DNA of 7,694 bases from an uncultured Clostridia bacterium. GTDB taxonomy: Bacteria; Bacillota; Clostridia; Christensenellales; Borkfalkiaceae. The stretch covers positions 1 through 7,694 of the forward strand of contig CANROI010000065.1 of the NCBI GenBank assembly GCA_947632165.1. Direction: 5' to 3'. Both the position numbers and the translations under genes were made by a program. Below, piece after piece: positions 1-5,844 of this stretch; positions within the stretch are counted from its first letter, which is position 1; every line of letters starts with the position of its first letter. Under the pieces are notes generated by a model, which had not been told where the DNA came from, did not search any database, and saw only the letters and a list, made by a program, of their open reading frames with translations.

Positions 1-9
1 AACTTCGGA

Positions 10-40
10 ATGTACATAGAATAAGCTATTCTGTGTACAT
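10..40. repeat. Palindrome A, long inverted repeat upstream of the pilin operon promoter
   Basis: Positions 10-23 and 27-40 form an inverted repeat with 14-base arms, one mismatched pair (T17/G33, a wobble in RNA) and a 3-base centre. Read on the minus strand, its 16-base core AGAATAGCTTATTCTA is identical to the core of the second palindrome at 167-182. There is no T-run after it, so it does not look like an intrinsic terminator of an upstream gene. Two palindromes with the same core around one promoter suggest binding sites for a dimeric regulator. A leftover of a small palindromic repeat family is the main alternative. Confidence 0.6.
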
Positions 41-119
41 CTTCGGGCGCGGAAAGGTGAATTTTTCGTGAAAAATATCGAAAAAATTTAAGATCGGCCG
101 TGAAAATTCCGAAATCCTC

Positions 120-148
120 TTGACTTCTCGCATAAAATGAAGTAAAAT
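120..148 (+). promoter_or_regulatory. Predicted sigma-A (sigma-70 type) promoter of the pilin operon
   Basis: TTGACT at 120-125 matches the -35 consensus at five of six positions. TAAAAT at 143-148 matches the -10 consensus at five of six, and the spacer is exactly 17 bases. AT-rich sequence at about 60-92, including the palindrome ATTTTTC-GT-GAAAAAT at 61-76, lies further upstream. Transcription would start near 155, giving a leader of about 94 bases before the first ATG. This is the only strong promoter match seen upstream of the operon. It is a sequence-match prediction, not a mapped start. Confidence 0.6.
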
Positions 149-161
149 ACATACAATCAGA

Positions 162-184
162 TACATAGAATAGCTTATTCTACG
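162..184. repeat. Palindrome B, probable operator or leader hairpin just downstream of the promoter
   Basis: TAGAATA (166-172) and TATTCTA (176-182) are perfect inverted 7-base arms around the centre GCT. The 23 bases 162-184 match the reverse complement of 15-37 in palindrome A with only two differences, both transitions. From the predicted start near 155 the site lies at about +8 to +30. A bound repressor there would block initiation or early elongation, and the transcript could also fold into a short hairpin. The distance between the two palindrome centres is about 150 bases, compatible with DNA looping. Confidence 0.55.
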
Positions 185-198
185 GTCTTACATTTTCA

Positions 199-241
199 GC
201 CGAAAAAACGGGGGGAATTTTATAATCAATTTCGGCGGAGG
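199..241 (+). promoter_or_regulatory. Ribosome binding site of the giant pilin gene, abutting a possible leader stem
   Basis: GGAGG at 237-241 lies 7 bases before the ATG at 249 and is a strong Shine-Dalgarno sequence that supports this start. Directly before it, TTTCGGC (230-236) is a perfect inverted complement of GCCGAAA (199-205), separated by 24 bases. If the stem forms in RNA, its 3' arm would touch the ribosome binding site and could affect translation. The stem is only 7 base pairs with a large loop, so its importance is uncertain. Confidence 0.5.
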
Positions 242-248
242 TCGGAGC

Positions 249-3200
249 ATGAAATTTTTGAAGAAATTAAGGAATCGGCGCGGGATGTCGCTCATCGAGG
301 TGCTGTTGGTCGTTGCGCTCATGATGATCCTGCTCGGGATCGCCATGCCCGATTTGATTTCCGAGTCTCGGGCGATCAAACTTGCCGGCATGAACGGCAA
401 CGCGCGCGCGGTTGCGGTCGCCGTGCAGAGCAAGCTCTACGGCATGAAGAACAAGGGCACGACGGTGGGCTCCGAATTTTATACGCTCAACGCGAACGCG
501 GGGACAACGCAGGTCCAGACGAGCGAAGGAATGGACGCCAGGTATTTTGCGAACTTCGGCGAAACGGCAAGGGTGGGGCAGCAAATCCTCTCGGGGGCGA
601 TTACCGACTCCGAACTTCTGAACGGGAAGATCGTCGTGGCGTATGATCCCACCACGGCAGACATCTTCGAGGTCTTTTACGGCGAGAGCGATTTTCTCGA
701 TAAAGAGAAGCCCGTATCGGGAATGAATTTTGTTCTTCCCAATTCCCAACTCTTCCCCGCGGTGGTGGAGGGTTATCTTTCCCAAAACATGATCGGCTCG
801 TACTTCGGGGATCCCAAGCCCGAGTTTTCCCGCAAAGACGGTCTGCCGCCGTTCACTGCCGTCTGGCGCTACGACGACGAGCTGTATTTAGAGCTGCAGA
901 TGGTGCAGGGATTCTACAATGAAAGCAATAAGGAGCTTTGGGACAAACCATTGGGGATCGAGGTCTATGCCGAGATCCCGAATGGGCCCGGCTCCAGAAA
1001 TAAGAAGGAAGTCCTGATCTATGCCGAGGGAATGTTCGCTGAGGAATCTAAGGTGTGGAGCTATCAGCAAAATCCACTAGATGCTCACTCGCCGTGGGTA
1101 GACCTCAAGATCGCGGCGGATTATGATAACGCTCTCACGCTGAGCAAGATCGCAAGACACACGGTCACGGAAACGGTCACGGAAGAAGGAAAGGAGACGA
1201 CAACGGAAAAAACCGGAGTCCTGCGTTTCGCGTTCGACAGCCTGGTCACGACGCGGGCGTACTGGGGCAATGCGATGTCTGATTTGCGGCATCAGAGCAG
1301 CCCCGCAGTGACCACCATGATGAGCGAAATGCTCTATCCGCGGGAGTCGATCACAAATTGGTTCAATAAGAAGGTCAACCCCTATCTCTCCTTCTGGGAG
1401 ATGAGAGGGGATTCTGTTGACGAGGACATCTGGAGCCGTATCGAAAGCGGCGCGAGCGCCACGTCGTTCATCGATGTAGACCAGACCTTCCGTCTGCACG
1501 TCAAGATGTATGTGCTTGGGAAAGAAGCGGAAAAGGTCGGTTCCGAAGAATCCGGCTACACGGCAAGCGTGTATCCGATAAACGGGGAATACGGCGTTCT
1601 GGATATAAGGTCCCCGAACATCACCCCATACTTTTATGCGCTCTCCACGGCTCAGAACAAGGTGACGCTCTCCTCCGTCCGCGACCTCAACAATCTCCCC
1701 TATGTGTTCGAAACGGAGAACAAAATCAATACTGCCGTGCTTTCGAGTGATATTTCCGCCCAGCAGCTCTATGATAAGATCGTCAAGGTGCATAAAGCGT
1801 TAGACGACAACACAACGAAGGGGAAGTATTCGGGGTGGGGTTATGACTCCGACCAGGATGCCGCCCAAGTGGATACAAACTATTTCAAGAACAAAACAAG
1901 CTTCACGCTCTCGGGAACAAAGCCGGCGTCTTTGGGCGGCGGGTCCTATAAAATCATCAGCGTTACGTTCGGCGGCAGAAGCCCCGACCTCGGGGGACTG
2001 TTTGGCTATGCGGAAAACTGTACGTTCAAAGATCTCGATATCGTCAATCCCAAAGTGCTGAGAAACAGCTCTTCGAGAAGCGTTTTGGGAAACAACGATA
2101 CGAATAACATGAGCCCTAACTTAGGTTACGGCGCTGTGGCGTCGGGGGCGCTTGCCGCCATCGCCGTAAACTGCACCTTCACAAACGTTCGCGCCTATAT
2201 CGATCCCGATCAGACTTTGGAAGTGACGGGAAACCGTAATACTCCGCGGGAAGAATGGCCTAATGCGCCCATTACCGGCTACCGTGTTTCGGGGAGCGTC
2301 GTCGGCGGGCTCGTCGGCGTCGCGGTCGGAGGCTCGTCGGTAAAAACATATTATGAATCGAGTGGGGCGTGGGGCAAGGAAAGCACCAAACCCACTTCCA
2401 CAACGTTTACAAACTGCGTCGCGTCTACGATCCTCGGTCCGGAATACTATTATCCCCCCACAGAGTGCTTCGTTGCGGGCGGGCTCATCGGCGCTACGGT
2501 GGGCGATGTGCAGATCAAAAGCAGCTATGCTTCAAGCCAGCTCTCGGCATACTATGCGGGCGGGCTCGTGGGAGCCGTAGGCTCCGTCGGCGCCGACGAC
2601 TCTACGGATCTCAACGTGCGTGATTGGATTATCTCTGCGAATTTCCCCGATCATGGCATATTCAAGGCAGGTATAGCAACGGGCAGGCTGATGATGAAGA
2701 ACAGCTTTGCCGCGGGCGTCATTCAGCACATGGTGCGCGTCGGCGGCGGGCTCATCGCATACATCTCGAAAAATGCGTATTCTCCAAAGGGTGTGGGTGT
2801 AATACAACTGCCCGTCTATGCCACCGATTGCTATTCCGCGGTGCGGTGGCGGATCGTGCCGCCCGTCGCCTACGGCACCTTCAAGGACGATACGAAAAAC
2901 TACTACCTCTATCCCACGGGATTCGATCTCCCCGTAACGGCAAACGTCGTGGCGCGTTTTTCTACTACGAACCACAGCAATGTCTTCTCGCTGCAAAAAG
3001 GCATGTGCGGCATCGCATGTTCGGGGGCGATGCTCACCGCCAAACTGTCGAATACCGGGACCGAGCCCGGGGCCGGTACCGCTCTGAAAGACGAATGGAA
3101 AAATGTGAAAACGACAACGACTTGGAAATATTTGGAGTTTGATTCGGGGACGGATAAGAGTATTGATGGACCCTATCCCTTCCCCATGCCCGAAGGCAAC

Positions 3201-4184
3201 ACCGAGTTTTGGGGGAATTGGATCCAGTATTATGACAAAACAGCCACGTCTGACCAGATCCTTACCGGGAAGAAAGCGTCGTTTACATTCGACAGTTACT
3301 ATGCCACCTATTATCATAATCCGTGGTCGATGTATCCGAGAAACGTCGATGCGGGCGCGATCACGATGCGGGGGATCACGCTGAAGGAGGACACGATCTA
3401 TATAGACGGGCTCCCGCTGGGTGAGGACGGCGCGACGCTCACAAGCGACACTATGGTGCCGAGGAAGGATGCAAACGGAGATTATGTTACGCAGCCGAAG
3501 TTGGATGAATCCGGAAACCAAATGTTGGATGAAAAAGGTGAAGTGATTCGTGAACAAGTATTTGATCCGGGTGTGATTAAGAGCTACTATTGGGCGGAGA
3601 AGGCCGCAACCGAGGAGGCCGTACTCATGAAGGATGCCGAAACCGCGAAGGCGGAAATAAACTGCGGCCAGGGCGTAGATCATGGGGAAGTATACGGCGC
3701 AACAAAGATCACCCCCCATGTTGAAGGAGAAGAGGGAACTGAGGACAAGGAGGAGTACATCGACTTTGCGAGCGCCACATACTATAAGTCGAGCTACAAA
3801 CCCCTCACGGGCAGCAATTTCCACCCCGGAATCGAGAAGACGAACATCACCCGGCTCATGTGGGATCACTATGGGTTCTATCTGCTTTTGGATTTTAATC
3901 CCAATGATGAGATTGGGAATCTGAAGTATTATATCACCGTCGAGGAGGGGTTAGGGGAAAACGAATGGAAAATAGTCAAGGAGGACGACAAAGACGAAGT
4001 CAAGGTCTTCAACTTGAATGCAAATGGCGGTAGGACAAATCTTAGCTATGCAAACATCATCGTCAACAAAGAGCAATTCGAAGAAGCGATCGGATATCGT
4101 ACCATTCGGGTGCCCGCGGCGGGCGCAACTATCATATGTGATAAAGATTACGGTCTCCATGTGAATTATGTGGAAGTTAAATAA
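249..4184 (+). CDS. Giant modular type IV prepilin with GLUG-repeat cargo domain (putative pilus-tip adhesin)
   Basis: The 1311-residue product begins with a class III prepilin signal: a basic leader ending in RRG (residues 10-12), cleavage expected after G12, then MSLIEVLLVVALMM with Met at +1 and the conserved Glu at +5. The hydrophobic helix runs to about residue 35. Typical pilins have 130-250 residues, so over 1000 residues are extra cargo. Residues 40-570 match no family I recognise and include a Thr/Glu-rich stretch (305-322). Residues 580-865 carry GLUG-like repeats (GGLFG, GGLVG, GGLIG, GGLVG, GGGLI, with NCTF strands). Residues 870-1311 are unassigned. All nine cysteines lie after residue 590. 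The ATG at 249 has a GGAGG site 7 bases upstream. The stop overlaps an ATG at 4184, so the next gene is likely translationally coupled. The inferred role is an exported, pilus- or pseudopilus-anchored surface or adhesive protein. The prepilin N-terminus is secure; the adhesive role is not shown. Confidence 0.88.
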   Translation: MKFLKKLRNRRGMSLIEVLLVVALMMILLGIAMPDLISESRAIKLAGMNGNARAVAVAVQSKLYGMKNKGTTVGSEFYTLNANAGTTQVQTSEGMDARYFANFGETARVGQQILSGAITDSELLNGKIVVAYDPTTADIFEVFYGESDFLDKEKPVSGMNFVLPNSQLFPAVVEGYLSQNMIGSYFGDPKPEFSRKDGLPPFTAVWRYDDELYLELQMVQGFYNESNKELWDKPLGIEVYAEIPNGPGSRNKKEVLIYAEGMFAEESKVWSYQQNPLDAHSPWVDLKIAADYDNALTLSKIARHTVTETVTEEGKETTTEKTGVLRFAFDSLVTTRAYWGNAMSDLRHQSSPAVTTMMSEMLYPRESITNWFNKKVNPYLSFWEMRGDSVDEDIWSRIESGASATSFIDVDQTFRLHVKMYVLGKEAEKVGSEESGYTASVYPINGEYGVLDIRSPNITPYFYALSTAQNKVTLSSVRDLNNLPYVFETENKINTAVLSSDISAQQLYDKIVKVHKALDDNTTKGKYSGWGYDSDQDAAQVDTNYFKNKTSFTLSGTKPASLGGGSYKIISVTFGGRSPDLGGLFGYAENCTFKDLDIVNPKVLRNSSSRSVLGNNDTNNMSPNLGYGAVASGALAAIAVNCTFTNVRAYIDPDQTLEVTGNRNTPREEWPNAPITGYRVSGSVVGGLVGVAVGGSSVKTYYESSGAWGKESTKPTSTTFTNCVASTILGPEYYYPPTECFVAGGLIGATVGDVQIKSSYASSQLSAYYAGGLVGAVGSVGADDSTDLNVRDWIISANFPDHGIFKAGIATGRLMMKNSFAAGVIQHMVRVGGGLIAYISKNAYSPKGVGVIQLPVYATDCYSAVRWRIVPPVAYGTFKDDTKNYYLYPTGFDLPVTANVVARFSTTNHSNVFSLQKGMCGIACSGAMLTAKLSNTGTEPGAGTALKDEWKNVKTTTTWKYLEFDSGTDKSIDGPYPFPMPEGNTEFWGNWIQYYDKTATSDQILTGKKASFTFDSYYATYYHNPWSMYPRNVDAGAITMRGITLKEDTIYIDGLPLGEDGATLTSDTMVPRKDANGDYVTQPKLDESGNQMLDEKGEVIREQVFDPGVIKSYYWAEKAATEEAVLMKDAETAKAEINCGQGVDHGEVYGATKITPHVEGEEGTEDKEEYIDFASATYYKSSYKPLTGSNFHPGIEKTNITRLMWDHYGFYLLLDFNPNDEIGNLKYYITVEEGLGENEWKIVKEDDKDEVKVFNLNANGGRTNLSYANIIVNKEQFEEAIGYRTIRVPAAGATIICDKDYGLHVNYVEVK
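1986..2843 (+). repeat. GLUG-like protein repeat block within the giant pilin
   Basis: This segment encodes residues 580-865 of the large pilin. It holds five clear copies of a degenerate glycine motif: LGGLFGY (581-587), VGGLVGV (685-691), AGGLIGA (743-749), AGGLVGA (770-776) and VGGGLIA (831-837). Two further weak copies, around residues 626-638, lack the full motif. Between them come short polar or aromatic strands such as ENCTFKDLDI (589-598), VNCTFTNVRAY (640-650), FTNCVAS (720-726), IKSSYASSQLS (756-766) and MKNSFAAGV (816-824). This alternation matches the GLUG motif known from surface proteins including IgA peptidase-like proteins of Firmicutes, and is expected to fold as a right-handed beta-helix. 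The repeats diverge at DNA level, so they are old rather than recent duplications. Confidence 0.7.
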
Positions 4185-4196
4185 TGAATAAGAAAC

Positions 4197-4206
4197 AGGG
4201 AGGGAG
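4197..4206 (+). promoter_or_regulatory. Purine-rich ribosome binding site that favours the 4208 start of the PilX-like gene
   Basis: AGGGAGGGAG at 4197-4206 sits directly before the ATG at 4208 and contains GGAGG at 4199-4203, with a 4-base spacer. The alternative ATG at 4184, which overlaps the previous stop as TAATG, has only a weak GGAAG 7 bases upstream. The stronger site favours 4208, although termination-reinitiation at 4184 remains possible and would add eight residues to the leader. Confidence 0.5.
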
Positions 4207-4207
4207 T

Positions 4208-4870
4208 ATGAATCACGGTTTGAAAAGCAGGGCGCGCCGCGGCGCGTCGGTGCTCATTGCGCTCCTCGTCTTTTTCCTCGCCGTGCTCTCGGGGACGCTC
4301 GTGCTCACCATGGCCACGTCCAACGCGGGCAGATACACGCACGAAAAAGAGGATCAGCAATCTTACCTCTCCGTCGCCTCCGCGGCAAAACTCATCCTGA
4401 GCAAGTTGGAGCAAGCTGAGGTCCATTTCCGATCTGACAAGGAAGATACGCTCGAAAAATGGCAAGATGTTATAATCCTATCCGTACCCGGAATAATTGA
4501 TTACAAGGACCTCGGGCTCTTCTTTGCCGATGATAATTTCGGAGAGAATGTGCTGAAGCAGTTTGCATTTGAGCCGGGGAAATTCTACTTGACATCGGAA
4601 TTTGACCTCAAGGTGGACGGCCATGAGGAGATGGGAACGGTACATGTCATCCTTCTTGTGCAGGGCGGCGAATTCTTCTTCCAATTCTATGTCAAAGAAG
4701 GGAACCACCAAAACTATCAGATGACAATGAGGGTCGCAGCGACCTTTGATGGGGACGGCGTGGGAAATTGGAGCCATCATGATGATGATAAATTTTATTA
4801 TAGAACACTGAAATTTGACGTAGAAAATGTGACCTTTATAAACGAATTATTGACGGGAGGTTTGGCATGA
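4208..4870 (+). CDS. PilX/GspK-like minor pseudopilin lacking Glu at +5
   Basis: The product has 220 residues from the ATG at 4208, or 228 from the overlapping ATG at 4184. A basic leader ends in RARRG (residues 8-12) and is followed by ASVLIALLVFFLAVLSG, a hydrophobic helix of about 24 residues. Position +5 after the Gly is Ile, not the Glu conserved in ordinary pilins. This pattern, with the small residues A-S at +1 and +2, resembles the N-terminal region of the PilX family. GspK, the tip pseudopilin of type II secretion, also lacks this Glu. The following YLSVASAAKLI (residues 47-57) resembles the aromatic/Ala-rich segment that continues the PilX helix. The remaining 150 residues are a mixed alpha/beta pilin-type domain I cannot assign to a family. 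It lies between the giant pilin and two further pseudopilins, as expected for a tip-complex subunit. The stop overlaps the next start by ATGA. Family identity is moderately sure and rests on the N-terminus. Confidence 0.78.
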   Translation: MNHGLKSRARRGASVLIALLVFFLAVLSGTLVLTMATSNAGRYTHEKEDQQSYLSVASAAKLILSKLEQAEVHFRSDKEDTLEKWQDVIILSVPGIIDYKDLGLFFADDNFGENVLKQFAFEPGKFYLTSEFDLKVDGHEEMGTVHVILLVQGGEFFFQFYVKEGNHQNYQMTMRVAATFDGDGVGNWSHHDDDKFYYRTLKFDVENVTFINELLTGGLA

Positions 4871-5211
4871 TCAAAACGATGAAAAAACGGAATTGGAAGC
4901 GGGGCGAAACGCTCGTCGAGATCCTCGTCGCGATCCTCATCATCGCCCTCTCCGCAACGCTCTTCGCCACCATGTACTCCGCCTCGATGAACATCGATCT
5001 CGCCGCCCAAAAGCAGGACAAAGCGTTTTACGAAGCCGTGGAAGTGCTCGAAGAGAAGATGGACGCAGGAGGCGGCACGCAGGCTACCGTGCACTATCAG
5101 CCCACCTCCGAGAAGGGCGAAGCAATAGGAAAGGGTTCCGATGTGGATATCGAATTCTTCACGCAGGACGGCATGTCGGCCTACGGCGAAAAAGCCGGAG
5201 GTGGGTCATGA
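4867..5211 (+). CDS. Small type IV prepilin-like protein, GspI/PilV-like minor pseudopilin
   Basis: The 114-residue product has a basic leader ending in KRG (residues 11-13), then ETLVEILVAILIIALSATLF, with Glu at +5 and the consensus LVEILVAI typical of GspI/PilV-type pseudopilins. After processing about 101 residues remain: the N-terminal helix continues to about residue 67 (FYEAVEVLEEKMDAGGG) and is followed by a very short globular part ending in GEKAGGGS. That is small for a pilin and suggests a minimal beta-sheet. The ATG at 4867 overlaps the preceding stop (ATGA) and has GGGAGG at 4855-4860, 6 bases upstream. A second ATG at 4879 lies in frame but lacks such a site. The likely role is a minor subunit of the pilus or pseudopilus initiation complex with its neighbours. 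The prepilin call is firm; the GspI/PilV subclass is inferred from gene order and the helix motif. Confidence 0.83.
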   Translation: MIKTMKKRNWKRGETLVEILVAILIIALSATLFATMYSASMNIDLAAQKQDKAFYEAVEVLEEKMDAGGGTQATVHYQPTSEKGEAIGKGSDVDIEFFTQDGMSAYGEKAGGGS

Positions 5212-5756
5212 AAAAGCGCTTCGCAAAGCGAGGGTTTACGCTCACGGAAATGCTCATTTCCGTCTTGCTCCTCGGGTTGGTTTCGGTCATGACGACGGTC
5301 ATGACGTCGGCAGTGCTGAGCACAACGAGCGTCATGCAGGATATCTCGCAAGCCGAGATCCTCGGCAACGAGGTGCTCGAGAACATCCAGGGGGTGCTCC
5401 GCGTCGCGTATTCGGTCGAAATAGACAAAACGAACGAGGGTGATGGTACTTGTGAGCTCGTGATCGCGATCGATCAGAATAATACGGACTACAGGTTCGC
5501 CCTCGACAAAGATGGGAAGATCATCCTCGGCCAATATGACAAGGAGAATAAAGTGGACGGCGATCCGCTCTTTTCGGGCGTCTCTTACGGCGACCTGAAG
5601 GTGGAAAGCCTGAAGTTCGAGGCGAATGACGGCGCGAATACGGTCGAGGTTTCCGTCTCCGTCTCCCGCTTCGGCAAACCGATCTGGACGGGCAACGTCA
5701 CGGTGCGCCCCTTGTGCGGCGTGAGCAAAATAAAGACAGCCAGTGAGACCGGTTGA
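5208..5756 (+). CDS. Type IV prepilin-like protein, GspJ/PilW-like minor pseudopilin
   Basis: The 182-residue product starts MKKRFAKRG, cleavable after G9, followed by FTLTEMLISVLLLGLVSVM with Phe at +1 and Glu at +5, a textbook N-methylation motif. The helix leads into a region with EILGNEVLENIQGVLR (residues 50-65), then beta-strand-rich sequence ending in TVEVSVSVSR and GNVTVRPLC (residues 145-170), as in pilin-like beta-sheets of the GspJ/PilW type. The open frame extends upstream to 4893, but the true start is the ATG at 5208: it overlaps the previous stop as ATGA, has GGAGG at 5197-5201 six bases upstream, and places the prepilin leader at the N-terminus. It is the last gene of the operon, with a hairpin 39 bases after the stop. 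The product is inferred to be a minor subunit of the same assembly. The subclass call is less sure than the prepilin call. Confidence 0.83.
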   Translation: MKKRFAKRGFTLTEMLISVLLLGLVSVMTTVMTSAVLSTTSVMQDISQAEILGNEVLENIQGVLRVAYSVEIDKTNEGDGTCELVIAIDQNNTDYRFALDKDGKIILGQYDKENKVDGDPLFSGVSYGDLKVESLKFEANDGANTVEVSVSVSRFGKPIWTGNVTVRPLCGVSKIKTASETG

Positions 5757-5794
5757 GAGACGGCTGAACATAAATTTTTCCCCTTATAAAATGC

Positions 5795-5825
5795 GGAAAG
5801 GCAGCGGAACATCCGCTGCCTTTTC
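5795..5825. terminator. Bidirectional intrinsic terminator hairpin between convergent genes
   Basis: AAAGGCAGCGGA (5797-5808) pairs perfectly with TCCGCTGCCTTT (5812-5823) around the 3-base loop ACA, and the stem extends by a G-T and a G-C pair to 5795/5825. On the plus strand the stem runs into four Ts and on the minus strand into three, both within the outer stem or just past it. With the operon ending at 5756 and the opposing gene at 5845, the hairpin is well placed to stop both transcripts. The T-tracts are short, so efficiency may be modest. Confidence 0.75.
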
Positions 5826-5844
5826 CTGCGGTTGAAGCGTTTTG

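Noticed and set aside
10..40. Palindrome A as the terminator of a gene to the left
   Set aside because: It is AT-rich, lacks a following T-run, and its core recurs downstream of the promoter, which fits an operator or repeat better.
1..248. A c-di-GMP riboswitch in the leader, as found before some clostridial pilin genes
   Set aside because: The conserved motifs of the known c-di-GMP riboswitch classes are not recognisable, and the leader after the predicted start is only about 94 bases.
2532..3869. A 445-residue open frame on the minus strand inside the giant pilin gene
   Set aside because: It is rich in Arg, His, Cys and Pro with no recognisable motif, has no gene-like neighbours, and lies fully antisense to a well-supported coding sequence. 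It is a by-product of codon bias.
4893..5207. Upstream extension of the GspJ-like frame to an ATG at 4893
   Set aside because: The extension is Arg/His-rich, overlaps the GspI-like gene out of frame and would bury the prepilin leader. The ATG at 5208 has a ribosome binding site and the leader.
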